Assembly: GCA_000333235.1 (NCBI GenBank)
Contig: CAPN01000054.1
Span: 124,001 to 188,000, forward strand
Direction of reading: 5' to 3'
From: Pseudoalteromonas luteoviolacea B = ATCC 29581
Lineage (GTDB): Bacteria; Pseudomonadota; Gammaproteobacteria; Enterobacterales; Alteromonadaceae
DNA: 64,000 nucleotides
Shown here: piece by piece, positions 35,863 to 44,672 of the stretch
Layout of the letters: the number at the start of each line of letters is the position of its first letter
How positions within the stretch are numbered: position 1 is the stretch's first letter
The notes under the pieces: generated by a model
What the model saw: the letters and a program-made list of their open reading frames with translations, nothing else
The model's database searches: none
Told to the model about the DNA's origin: nothing
Translations under genes and position numbers: made by a program

Positions 35863-36483
35863 TTAACTCTTAGCTACTAACTCTTTACTTACTTTATCAA
35901 TACCCACTTCACTAATGCGCGTAACAATCTCTTTTTGCTTTGCATCTAATAACGAAATGTTCTCAGCAACGATGTCGTAAACCTGCCATTGGCCTTCTTT
36001 GTTTTTTCGAAACTTAAACACTAAATCAATGGTCGGTGCAGACGGTGACGTGATCTCTGCTTTAACTTGTGCATACTCACTTTTTGCGTCAAAAACAGGC
36101 TCAACATAACGAACTTGTTGACCTTTATAACTCATCAATACATTCGCGTAGGTACCAACTAGATACTTTTCGACTGAATCCATAAACGTAACCGCTTGAT
36201 CGCGATTTACTTCTCTAACGTGTTTACCAAGTAACTTGAATGATACAAATTTTGTGTCAATGTGGGGCATTAACTGAGCGCGGATCAGCTTTTTCAGCTC
36301 TTCGCGCTTTAGCTTTTGATCTACTTGATTTAATTTGGCAATATCTGCAAATAATTGATCGCCCACACCTTGAATAAGTGTATATGGCGTGCTGTACTGC
36401 GCATTTTTAGTCCCTGCAGCAACACTCACCGTACAAAAAAGCAAAGAAGCACTTAAAACAAGTGCGCTAATAATCGTTTTCAT
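35863..36483 (-). CDS. MlaC-family (Tgt2) phospholipid-binding periplasmic protein, orphan
   Basis: The protein is 206 residues from ATG 36483 behind AGGGGGATTT. It has a signal peptide (KTIISALVLSASLLFCTVSVAA) and the MlaC/Tgt2 body: QKLKREELKKLIRAQLMPHI, DTKFVSFKLLGKH, VEKYLVGTYANVLMSYK, GQWQVYDIVAENISLL. MlaC carries phospholipids between outer and inner membranes. The rest of the Mla complex (MlaFEDB) is not nearby, so this is either an orphan paralogue or a partner of a complex encoded elsewhere. Confidence 0.91.
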   Translation of the reverse strand: MKTIISALVLSASLLFCTVSVAAGTKNAQYSTPYTLIQGVGDQLFADIAKLNQVDQKLKREELKKLIRAQLMPHIDTKFVSFKLLGKHVREVNRDQAVTFMDSVEKYLVGTYANVLMSYKGQQVRYVEPVFDAKSEYAQVKAEITSPSAPTIDLVFKFRKNKEGQWQVYDIVAENISLLDAKQKEIVTRISEVGIDKVSKELVAKS

Positions 36484-36830
36484 AAATCCCCCTATCAAGT
36501 GATAATGCCATTATATTGGTTTCGTCTTTGTCGATATAGATACAAAAGCGCACATGATTGATGCCCTTATAGCACCAATTAGATCAAGTTAGACGAACTA
36601 CGGCACTTTGTTACTAAGACGCGTAATACAAAAAAATAGAAGTTTAGGTTTGCTCCATGACATCTAATGCGATTTTACGGACGCCAAAATTAACGGATCA
36701 TGGATGAAAAGGAAGTTGATAGGGTTTAAACATCAAAATTCTTATTAAACGAGACATTAAAATATCTCGGACACATATTAAGCGGTTTACGTATTTATTT
36801 TGAGGGCTCTACTGTTCGATTGCACTGAGC
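36484..36830. other. Intergenic region, no gene seen
   Basis: About 350 bases between the MlaC-family gene promoter and the MDR oxidoreductase stop codon. ATAATGCCATTAT at about 36502-36514 is a palindrome just upstream of the MlaC-family start and might be an operator. Nothing else is supported. Confidence 0.45.
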
Positions 36831-37817
36831 TTAAGCTAACTTCACCACAGGGCGAGCAATACAGGTGTGGTTTAATAATTGCTCGAGCGCTTGTTGAACT
36901 GGCTTTACATCAAACCTAAGTAGTTCAATCTGGGGAGCTTGAATACGTTTCTCAACAACATCATTTAGCAGTTGCTCACCCATAAAACAGAGTTTTTGCT
37001 GAGCGCATAAATTATTCGATAACCAAGCACCCGCTAGCGAAACAACACCAATATTAGGTGCTTTTTCCATTAACAAACACTCTGGTATCTCACTAAACCC
37101 ATTCAAACAAACGATACGACCGCAAAAACGAAGACGCTTTAAATCATCTAAAAACGAGTCATTACCTTGAGTGTTAAGAATACAGTCAAAACCACCCCCC
37201 CCCAATTCACGTTTAATTTGCTCACATACATTTTGCTTTTCGCAATCAAACACATGGTCGGCTCCGAGCTTTAACAATCTTTCGTGGTGTTTTTTTTGAG
37301 CAAAAACAAATACCTTAGCACCTTTTTTCTTTGCGTACTGAATAGCAAAATGCGCAACCGCCCCCTGTCCACTATTAATTGCGAGCGTATCTCCACTCTC
37401 AATTTGCAGTTTTTCTATGGCAAGCAATGCGGTCATTCCAGCATGAGGTAACGTCACCGCAACGTCACTCCTTAACGAATCGGGCAATTCAGCGACACAA
37501 TGGTTTGGCACGGTGGCATACTCTTTTAGCAAGCCCTGCTGAGCTGTGCACATTGTAAATAACACCCGAGCACCCAACGTTGGAAAGACTCCTTTGGGTG
37601 CTTGTACTACGGTACCAACAGCATCCAGACCAACAACATGAGGATAAATCCAATCGGGGTGGCCTTTTGTTGCTAATTTGGCATCTAAATGATTCAGCGC
37701 AACATAATCGATTTTAATCAATAGATCGTTACCTTCAAGGACCGGTAAAGGTTGTTCTACTTTGGCCAGATCAAACGCCACGCCCTTTGAACGCAGTGCA
37801 ATTGCTTGCATCATCAT
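36831..37817 (-). CDS. MDR-superfamily zinc-type alcohol dehydrogenase / quinone oxidoreductase-like protein
   Basis: The protein is 328 residues from ATG 37817; three ATG codons stand in tandem at 37817, 37814 and 37811, so the exact start is open. The GroES-like part (NHLDAKLATKGHPDW, GLDAVGTVVQ) is followed by a Rossmann domain (SGQGAVAHFAIQYAKKKGAK). Zinc ligands of classical ADHs are not obvious, so quinone-oxidoreductase-type NADPH-dependent reduction is more likely. A run of nine Gs (plus-strand C9 at 37195-37203) encodes GGGG of RELGGGGFDC. It is divergent from a LysR regulator. Confidence 0.88.
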   Translation of the reverse strand: MMMQAIALRSKGVAFDLAKVEQPLPVLEGNDLLIKIDYVALNHLDAKLATKGHPDWIYPHVVGLDAVGTVVQAPKGVFPTLGARVLFTMCTAQQGLLKEYATVPNHCVAELPDSLRSDVAVTLPHAGMTALLAIEKLQIESGDTLAINSGQGAVAHFAIQYAKKKGAKVFVFAQKKHHERLLKLGADHVFDCEKQNVCEQIKRELGGGGFDCILNTQGNDSFLDDLKRLRFCGRIVCLNGFSEIPECLLMEKAPNIGVVSLAGAWLSNNLCAQQKLCFMGEQLLNDVVEKRIQAPQIELLRFDVKPVQQALEQLLNHTCIARPVVKLA

Positions 37818-37860
37818 ATTGCTTGTCACTCGGTTGTCTCTTTGTAGAAATTTACACAAT

Positions 37861-37872
37861 AGTGTTAACACT
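37861..37872. promoter_or_regulatory. Palindrome in divergent MDR-LysR promoter region
   Basis: AGTGTTAACACT is a perfect 12-base palindrome 44 bases upstream of the oxidoreductase start, in the spacer shared with a LysR-type gene. It is a candidate operator for that regulator. Confidence 0.5.
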
Positions 37873-38048
37873 TTTGCTATTAAATCATTTGCAATGCTTT
37901 ACAACAACTCTATGTGAGACAAACAGGCGTATTTGTGCGCTCAAAAAGAATAATGGCAAATTTAATAAATTCCGTGACTTAAGGTGGAGTTTTTCATTAA
38001 TTAGTGCCAAAATCGCACCATAGTTTTGCCAGATTGCGATCTAAATTG

Positions 38049-39011
38049 ATGGATACGACAAGCCGATTAATCATGTTATTAGAGGTTGTCGAACAAGGTT
38101 CTTTTTCAAAAGCAGCTGAACTTCGTAATATCGACCGCTCCGTTATATCAAAACAGATCGGTAAACTCGAAGAAGATTTAGGCGTGCGGTTACTTAATCG
38201 TACCACTCGCTCATTCTCATTAACCGCAGCCGGTGCCGAAATGGTCAAAAAAGCCGCCGAGCTAAGAGTTTTGCTACAAGACACCGTGCAACTAGCGGAA
38301 AACTACCACCAAGAACCTCGCGGTTTACTCAGAATTACTGCACCAGGCCACATTGGCAAACATTATTTAATGCCAGTGATTAATGATTTTCAAAAACGCT
38401 TTCCTCAAGTCAGCATCGAACTTCGACTTGACGATAGAATGATCGACATTGTTTCTGATGGGTTTGACATTGCGTTTCGTATCGGTGAACCCCGTGATTC
38501 ATCGTTAGTCGCACGCAAGCTTGCCCGCATACGAATGTTAATTTTAGCTACGCCACAATTTCTTAAAATCTATGGTGAACCAAAAACCATGGCTGACTTA
38601 GCCGATTTACCAGCTGCAACCTATTCAAATGCCCATATGCGCTTTGAAACAATAAGTTATATTGATGAAAATGGCGATCCTCAAGAGCAACAAATACAGC
38701 CCGTATTTAGGGCAAACGATGGCGAAGCCTTGTTAGCCAAAGTGCTTTCGCATACGGCCTTTTTTACTATGCCTGCTTTTTTCTTCACAGACCGATTCGA
38801 CAACGAAAAATTAATCCCGTTACTTACTCACGTACATTTACCGGATTACAATGCGATGTATGCGGTTTACCCTCATCGCGATTTACCTGTAAGAACAAGG
38901 CTTTTCCTTGACGCTGTGAAAAATTACATTGGTGAACCTACGCCAATTTGGGAAAAACACATCCCGAATTTCGATTCTATGTATCAAAGTGTGCGATCGA
39001 ATAAAAAATAA
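38049..39011 (+). CDS. LysR-family transcriptional regulator
   Basis: The protein is 320 residues from ATG 38049 (the frame is open upstream to 38004). The N-terminal helix-turn-helix reads VVEQGSFSKAAELRNIDRSV then ISKQIGKLEEDLGVRLLNRT. The periplasmic-binding-like effector domain includes GLLRITAPGHIGKHYLMPVI, and VSIELRLDDRMIDIVSDGFD as in the CrgA/DsdC-type group. It is divergent from the MDR oxidoreductase, which it probably regulates. Confidence 0.93.
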   Translation: MDTTSRLIMLLEVVEQGSFSKAAELRNIDRSVISKQIGKLEEDLGVRLLNRTTRSFSLTAAGAEMVKKAAELRVLLQDTVQLAENYHQEPRGLLRITAPGHIGKHYLMPVINDFQKRFPQVSIELRLDDRMIDIVSDGFDIAFRIGEPRDSSLVARKLARIRMLILATPQFLKIYGEPKTMADLADLPAATYSNAHMRFETISYIDENGDPQEQQIQPVFRANDGEALLAKVLSHTAFFTMPAFFFTDRFDNEKLIPLLTHVHLPDYNAMYAVYPHRDLPVRTRLFLDAVKNYIGEPTPIWEKHIPNFDSMYQSVRSNKK

Positions 39012-39191
39012 CCAAAAAAACACTCGACAAATAAAAAATAAAGCGTATAGTGGCGGCTGTTTGAAGATGTTTGATTTATTTGTTGTTCGCGAAAGTTTCT
39101 GTTTTTTAGAAGTATAAAACCTAAATTTAGCTACCCAGTAATATCGTAGTCTGCAACATTTCTTTTAAATTTATTTTTTATAGGTACTTAT
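39012..39191 (+). promoter_or_regulatory. Promoter and leader of the cold-shock gene
   Basis: The 180-base spacer is AT-rich and precedes the cold-shock gene. CspA-type genes usually have a long structured 5' leader that senses temperature; the size would suit that, but I could not place the start site or verify the fold. Confidence 0.4.
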
Positions 39192-39401
39192 ATGTCTAAA
39201 TTAACAGGTTCAGTAAAGTGGTTTAACGAGTCAAAAGGTTTTGGTTTTATTTCTCAAGACCACGACAAGAAAGACGTTTTCGTTCACTTCCGTGCAATCA
39301 AATCAGACGGTTTCCGTACACTAGCTGAAGGCCAAAAAGTAAGCTTCACAGTGTCTCAAGGTCAAAAAGGCCTTCAAGCTGAAGACGTTGAAGTAATCTA
39401 A
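39192..39401 (+). CDS. CspA-family cold-shock protein
   Basis: This 69-residue single cold-shock domain begins [20 protein letters not shown] and has the RNP1 (KGFGFI) and RNP2 (DVFVHF) motifs, as a five-stranded OB barrel binding single-stranded RNA. It is monocistronic, with its own terminator, and acts as an RNA chaperone in the cytoplasm. I cannot tell which csp paralogue it is. Confidence 0.95.
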   Translation: MSKLTGSVKWFNESKGFGFISQDHDKKDVFVHFRAIKSDGFRTLAEGQKVSFTVSQGQKGLQAEDVEVI

Positions 39402-39412
39402 CTTCACCGCAC

Positions 39413-39436
39413 GTGAGCGACGTTTTCGTCGCTCAC
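39413..39436. terminator. Hairpin after the cold-shock gene
   Basis: A perfect 10-base-pair stem (GTGAGCGACG / CGTCGCTCAC) with a TTTT loop follows 12 bases after the stop codon. A As rather than Ts follow it, so it may work as a stabilising or rho-aided terminator on the plus strand. Confidence 0.7.
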
Positions 39437-39575
39437 AAAAACCTCCTTCTTAGTTACCCCATTACTTTTAACGCTTTTATCACATAAATCCCTCAAATTA
39501 TCCCGAAAAGGGTTACAGCGCTACCAAGATCCAGTAAAATCGAGTCATTTAAAATGAAACAAATAGGAACTCGAC

Positions 39576-40988
39576 GTGCTGACTTCCATTCGTGTACCGC
39601 ACACCCTAGTACTGTTACTTTCAATGATGGTAATTGCACTTGTTGCAACTTGGTTAGTACCACAAGGCTTTTTCGAAACCAAAACATTAGAATCTGGCCG
39701 CCAAATGGTCATTGCCGGCACTTATCACGTGGTGGATGAGCGTCATTTATTAACTCCGTGGGATTTATTACTCGCCATTCCTCGCGCTTTTGCCGCTGCG
39801 CAAGATGTTATCTTTTTTGTATTGATTGTCGGGGGGGTATTAGCCATAGCTAGAGCAACTGGTACGGTTGATGCGCTGATCGGTCGATTACTTGAAAAAC
39901 ATGGCAAATTCCCCGAGCGACTCGTATTTATGGTGGTTTTTTGTTTCGCAATTGCTTCTAGCACAATTGGTACTGCGGGAGAATACATCCCATTTGTGAT
40001 CATTCTGGTTGCGCTTTGTAAAGCTATGAAGCTCGATGCCATGACGGCAGTAGGAATGATAGTCGCAGGCTACGGCATTGGTTATGGAGTATCTGCTTTT
40101 AATCCCTTCACGGTATTAATTGCACAACAAATTGCCGAGATCCCAGTATATTCTGGCATTGGATTACGTCTAGCCATCTTTTTACCTTTTGTATTACTTG
40201 GCTTTCATCATGTATGGAGCTACACCAAAAAAGTAAAAGCCGACCCCACAGCCTCAATGATGCTTGACGTGCCTTGCCCACTTAAAGGAAAAGACACACC
40301 AAGTTATCCTGAACTCAATCGTCGTCATCAAATAATTTTAGGTAGTTTTATCATTGCATTATGCATCGCAGTGTATGGAATTGCTTCACAAGGTTGGTAT
40401 CTGTATGAACTCGGAGGGGTGTTTATCGCCTGGGGTGTCTTTACTGCGATTGTAGGCAAACTCTCTGCGGATGATACTGCTGTCGAATTTATCAATGGCG
40501 TCTCTGATCTTGTGACTACCGCGGTACTTATTGGTGTTGCTCGCGGTATTGCTTTAATTTTAGAGGATGGGCAAATACTTCATACGCTCGTGCATGGTAT
40601 GTCACTCCCTCTTTCGCACGTGCCAGCAGAGCTATCCGCTGCGGGAATGTTAGTGATGCAGACCCTGCTTAACTTCTTCATCCCTTCAGGTTCTGGCCAA
40701 GCGTATGTCACAATGCCACTCATGGCGCCGCTTGGTGATTTAGTGGGAGTTTCTCGCCAAGTAGCCGTATTAGCGTACCAATTTGGTGATGGTTTTAGTA
40801 ACATGATTATTCCTACGAATGCAGTGTTAATGGGGATCCTTGGTATGGCAGGCGTGCCTTATGGCCATTGGTTTCGTTTTTGCCTACCACTCATTTTAAA
40901 ATTACTTGCAGCCGCAACTATCACGCTCATGCTAGCAGTGATGTTTGGCTACGGTTTAGATGTACAACCAATGATCTCTGCAAAGTAG
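39576..40988 (+). CDS. YfcC-family (DcuC/ArcD-type) membrane carrier
   Basis: The 470-residue protein starts at GTG 39576, 7 bases after AGGA. It has about twelve membrane segments and the family motifs GTAGEYIPFVIILVALCKAM, GYGVSAFNPFTV and a re-entrant-loop-like FIPSGSGQAYVTMPLMAPLGD. The family includes putative C4-dicarboxylate and basic amino acid antiporters; substrate and direction of transport are not known. A G7 run at 39831-39837 lies in the coding region. No enzyme genes adjoin to suggest a substrate. Confidence 0.9.
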   Translation: MLTSIRVPHTLVLLLSMMVIALVATWLVPQGFFETKTLESGRQMVIAGTYHVVDERHLLTPWDLLLAIPRAFAAAQDVIFFVLIVGGVLAIARATGTVDALIGRLLEKHGKFPERLVFMVVFCFAIASSTIGTAGEYIPFVIILVALCKAMKLDAMTAVGMIVAGYGIGYGVSAFNPFTVLIAQQIAEIPVYSGIGLRLAIFLPFVLLGFHHVWSYTKKVKADPTASMMLDVPCPLKGKDTPSYPELNRRHQIILGSFIIALCIAVYGIASQGWYLYELGGVFIAWGVFTAIVGKLSADDTAVEFINGVSDLVTTAVLIGVARGIALILEDGQILHTLVHGMSLPLSHVPAELSAAGMLVMQTLLNFFIPSGSGQAYVTMPLMAPLGDLVGVSRQVAVLAYQFGDGFSNMIIPTNAVLMGILGMAGVPYGHWFRFCLPLILKLLAAATITLMLAVMFGYGLDVQPMISAK

Positions 40989-41289
40989 CTGTATTTTAAT
41001 GGGTATGTGGCAGCGTTAGGTTGCCACTATTCGCTGTCTGTTTAATTTAACTCAACAAATCTACACCTTTACTACTCGCCTATCTTTTCTTTAGAGCTTT
41101 TTGCTAATTATTTATTCCCTTTAGCTTTCAGAGATTTACAGGTACAAAATACCTAAATAAAAGACAAAAAAGCGATCTATCGTAAAAATCCTCTAGCTCA
41201 GCGCTTATTTCAATAATATTATTGATAACTATTCCCATTTGCATTAGCATAAGCACCTCTATATTCAACAACGACGATAAAAGCTCTCT
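40989..41289 (+). other. Intergenic region with hairpin and Fur-type site
   Basis: The 300-base spacer contains a short hairpin near 41007-41026 after the carrier gene and a Fur-like site at 41224-41242. No ORF is supported. Confidence 0.55.
41224..41242 (+). promoter_or_regulatory. Fur-type site upstream of the TonB receptor
   Basis: GATAACTATTCCCATTTGC resembles natural Fur sites and matches the 19-base consensus at 12 positions, 48 bases before the receptor start. Similar sites are typical of siderophore receptor genes. Confidence 0.6.
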
Positions 41290-43425
41290 ATGAACGCGAA
41301 TGTTTTTAAACTTAGTGCACTGTTTGTTGCAACCTCTTCTCTCTTCTGTGCTCCCCTATTTGCTGATGAAGCAAAAGACAAAGACATTGAAACCATCTCA
41401 ATTCTTGGGGACAAGCCCAGTAACTACTTAGCCATTGAAGCAGAATCAGCTTCAAAACTCGGTATTTCGATAAAAGATACCCCGCAATCAGTTCGTGTCG
41501 TTACTCGTGCATTAATGGATGATTTTTCATTAGATGACGTTAACCAAGTTCTTGAAACTACACCTGGTGTATCAGTTGAAAAAATAGAAACAGACCGTAC
41601 TTATTACAAAGCGCGTGGATTCGACATTACCAACTTTCAAGTTGATGGTTTAGGCCTTCCACAAGAACGTGGTTCACTGCAAGGCACATTGGATACGGCT
41701 ATTTACGAGCGTGTTGAAGTCGTCATGGGCGCAAACGGTATGATGACCGGTGCAGGAAATCCATCTGCTACCGTTAACTTTATTCGTAAACGCCCGACTG
41801 AAGATACAAAAGCAAACGTCTCATTTTCTGTTGGTTCGTGGGCTAACCTTCGCGCAGAAGCTGATGTGTCGGGGCGATTAAGCGAATCAGTCGCAGCGCG
41901 AGCTGTTGTTGTTAAACAAAAGCGTGATTCTTACCTCGACCGCTACAGCGTTGAACGTGATGTGTTTTATGGGATCACCGAGTTTAATATTACAGATGAC
42001 ACCACATTTACTACTAGCGTTACTTACCAACAAAACAACCCGAAAAGCCCGCTTTGGGGAGCTCTTGCATTATTTGATTCAAAGGGTAACCCAACAGACT
42101 ACGATGTTTCTACCTCGACGGCAGCAGATTGGGCTTATTGGAATAACACGTCACGTCAAGCGTTTGCCGAGCTTGATCATTACTTAGGTGGGGATTGGAG
42201 CATTAAAGCGCGCTATGCTCATACACAAACTGAGCAAGATTCAAACTTATTCTATGTTTATGGCACACCTAATGCCGAGACTGGTCTCGGCCTAACAGGC
42301 TACGCAAGTGACTATGCCCTAAATGATCGGTTAAATTTATTTGACGTGTACACGCAAGGCAGTTTTGATTTATTTGGACAAAACCACTTGATCGCAGCAG
42401 GTGCAAGCCTTGCTGACATGGCGTATCGCGATCGTTCTTTATATGATTTCACAACGGGTAACGGCTTCCCTGCAATGCCAGATCTCAACACCTGGGATGG
42501 CACTGTGCCAATGCCAACGCTGAAAGATGGCTTAACCGGTTCTGACGTTCATAGTAATCAGCGCTCTGAATACGTGTCTGCGCGTTTTTCTCTTAGTGAT
42601 GAACTCAAGCTACTGACAGGCCTGCGTCATACAAACTGGGAAACTAAAGGTATTTCGTACGATGTCGATAAGGGCCGTGAAGTGTCTGATACCACAGGGC
42701 ACCTAGGAGCGGTTTACACCATCACCGATAAAGTCAACGTTTACGGTTCTTACAGTGAAACGTTCGCACCACAATCAGAGCAAGACATTAATGGTCAGGC
42801 GCTAGATCCAATCTCTGGTGAGACCATCGAATTCGGCGTCAAAACTGAATTGTTCGACGACAAACTAATGATCAACGCGTCGGTATTTGATACCGAACAA
42901 AGTAATATTGCGGTTGTCGATGTCGCTAACTCAACACCAGATAAAACCGTACACCTTGCTGCACCGGGCATTCAATCATCAGGCTATGAGCTTGAAGTAA
43001 GTGGTGAGCTTGGTTTTGGGATCAGTGCAAACCTTGGCTACACCTACACCGACATTGATGTAGCAGACACCATTAACGCAGGTAACAAAGCCGCCGAGCT
43101 TGTGAAAAACTACACACCAAAACAAGTGTTCAAAGTTGCTGCAAAATACGACGCAACGGCTATCGAAGGGCTAACGCTTGGCATGAATTTACGTTGGCAA
43201 GATGACATCAGCCGTGTGCAAAACGAATCGCTTGGTATCGTGACGACACAAAAAGCATATGCGCTTTTGAACTTAATGGCGAGCTACCAACTTGCTGAAA
43301 ACCTAGATGTTACTTTTAACGTGAATAACGTGTTGGATAAAAAGTACATCAATTCATTGTACTGGGCTCAAGGTTACTACGGCGCGCCTCGTAACTATGC
43401 ACTAACGCTAAACTGGACGCTGTGA
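41290..43425 (+). CDS. TonB-dependent siderophore receptor
   Basis: The 711-residue protein has a signal peptide (KLSALFVATSSLFCAPLFA), a TonB-box-like IETISILG, a plug domain (GISIKDTPQSVRVVTRALMD, ETTPGVSVEK, DGLGLPQERGS, GANGMMTGAGNPSATVNFIR) and a 22-strand barrel ending DVTFNVNNVLDKKYINSLYW...NWTL. The pattern is that of the FhuA/FpvA (TIGR01783) group, which take up ferric hydroxamate, catecholate or mixed siderophores. A Fur-type site precedes it, and a PepSY membrane protein follows. The siderophore is unknown. Confidence 0.94.
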   Translation: MNANVFKLSALFVATSSLFCAPLFADEAKDKDIETISILGDKPSNYLAIEAESASKLGISIKDTPQSVRVVTRALMDDFSLDDVNQVLETTPGVSVEKIETDRTYYKARGFDITNFQVDGLGLPQERGSLQGTLDTAIYERVEVVMGANGMMTGAGNPSATVNFIRKRPTEDTKANVSFSVGSWANLRAEADVSGRLSESVAARAVVVKQKRDSYLDRYSVERDVFYGITEFNITDDTTFTTSVTYQQNNPKSPLWGALALFDSKGNPTDYDVSTSTAADWAYWNNTSRQAFAELDHYLGGDWSIKARYAHTQTEQDSNLFYVYGTPNAETGLGLTGYASDYALNDRLNLFDVYTQGSFDLFGQNHLIAAGASLADMAYRDRSLYDFTTGNGFPAMPDLNTWDGTVPMPTLKDGLTGSDVHSNQRSEYVSARFSLSDELKLLTGLRHTNWETKGISYDVDKGREVSDTTGHLGAVYTITDKVNVYGSYSETFAPQSEQDINGQALDPISGETIEFGVKTELFDDKLMINASVFDTEQSNIAVVDVANSTPDKTVHLAAPGIQSSGYELEVSGELGFGISANLGYTYTDIDVADTINAGNKAAELVKNYTPKQVFKVAAKYDATAIEGLTLGMNLRWQDDISRVQNESLGIVTTQKAYALLNLMASYQLAENLDVTFNVNNVLDKKYINSLYWAQGYYGAPRNYALTLNWTL

Positions 43426-43513
43426 TCCCTTTTGATTACACAATAACTCAACACGTTATTGCAGCAACCCTACCCGAATGCGCTTTACCGGTAGGTTCTT
43501 AGCGAAAAAACCG

Positions 43514-43541
43514 ATGGCCGCACTTGCGGCCATACCTATTT
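43514..43541 (+). terminator. Terminator between receptor and PepSY gene
   Basis: The stem ATGGCCGC / GCGGCCAT with an ACTT loop is followed, after a few bases, by TATTTTT. It lies about 88 bases after the receptor stop and may attenuate expression of the PepSY gene. Confidence 0.7.
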
Positions 43542-43577
43542 TTCTGAGCACAAACACTCATTTAGGACGTCACCGAA

Positions 43578-44672
43578 ATGAAGAAAACACTCCACTTATG
43601 GCACCGATATTTAGGGCTCATCGTCGCCATACCACTTATTATTATCTCGCTCACTGGCAGTGTGCTGGTGTTTAAAGAAGAAATCGATCACTGGTTAATG
43701 CCGGAGCTTGCCGTTGTTGATGGCATTAAAGGCAACCGCCTCCCGTACGACTCACTGCGTGAAGCTTTAAACACTCGTTTTATAGATTATGAAATTGGCA
43801 GTTGGGAAGTCTTTGATGATGGCGTAACCGCAGACAGAGTGTATCTCATCAAACACGAAACAATGGATTGGTTTAAAGTGTATCTGGATCAATACCAAGG
43901 CATCATCCGCTCAGAGCCTATGCCCGTCAATTACTACCTAACGGATTGGTTGCTTGATCTGCATTATAAATTCTTAATTGGTGATACAGGCCTTTGGTTC
44001 ACCGGATTGGCTTCGTTTATTTTAATTTTTATGGGCATTTCAGGCTTAGTGATTTACCGCCAGTTCTGGAAAAAGTTTTTCACTTTGCGATTAAATGTAA
44101 AGCGAGTTGCCCTGTTTAGCGACATTCACAAACTGCTTGGCATATGGTCGGCCCCTATTTTGTTAGTGCTTGGAATAACCGGAGCGTATTGGAATGTATC
44201 GGAAATTATCCATCACGAATTTGAACATCACGACGATGAAAAGATCAGTGCCGCTCGCTTATACAACCATGAACTGTCATTAGATACTTTGCTGGCACAC
44301 GCTAAAAATGAACTAGGCGGTTTTCGCGCGACGTATTTGCTTTTTCCATTTGAAGCTGATCGGCAAATCACCTTTTTTGGTGAGGTGAATGACATTAATG
44401 TCCTTTCGAGCGAATATTCTTCGACCGTATCGTATGACAAAGCCAGCGGGGCGCATTTGCCCAACTTCGACATACGTGAAGCACCTGTATTTTTTGCCAT
44501 TGTGGACAGTTTTCGAAAACTTCATTTTGGTTATTTTGCGGGCCTCACCAGCAAAATAATTTGGTGTATTATCGGTCTTACCCCCCTTATTTTTGCCATT
44601 ACGGGTTGTTATTTGTGGCTGAAACGCCGCAGACCAACGAGAGCAAAAGCACCTAATGGCTCGCTCGTCTAA
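43578..44672 (+). CDS. PepSY-domain membrane protein, iron-uptake reductase type
   Basis: The 364-residue protein starts at ATG 43578 behind AGGACG. It has four membrane helices (first GLIVAIPLIIISLTGSVLVF) and a large periplasmic part with PepSY repeats; histidines in the helices (LWHRYLG, DLHYKF, DIHKLLG, RKLHFGYF) are the likely haem ligands. PiuB/FpvG-like members follow siderophore receptors and are thought to reduce ferric siderophores in the periplasm. The gene is 152 bases after the TonB receptor gene, in line with this role. Confidence 0.9.
   Translation: MKKTLHLWHRYLGLIVAIPLIIISLTGSVLVFKEEIDHWLMPELAVVDGIKGNRLPYDSLREALNTRFIDYEIGSWEVFDDGVTADRVYLIKHETMDWFKVYLDQYQGIIRSEPMPVNYYLTDWLLDLHYKFLIGDTGLWFTGLASFILIFMGISGLVIYRQFWKKFFTLRLNVKRVALFSDIHKLLGIWSAPILLVLGITGAYWNVSEIIHHEFEHHDDEKISAARLYNHELSLDTLLAHAKNELGGFRATYLLFPFEADRQITFFGEVNDINVLSSEYSSTVSYDKASGAHLPNFDIREAPVFFAIVDSFRKLHFGYFAGLTSKIIWCIIGLTPLIFAITGCYLWLKRRRPTRAKAPNGSLV

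Noticed and set aside
36502-36514. ATAATGCCATTAT as a possible Fur box for the MlaC-family gene
   Set aside because: It is a short palindrome that matches the Fur consensus in only part of its length, and MlaC genes are not usual Fur targets.
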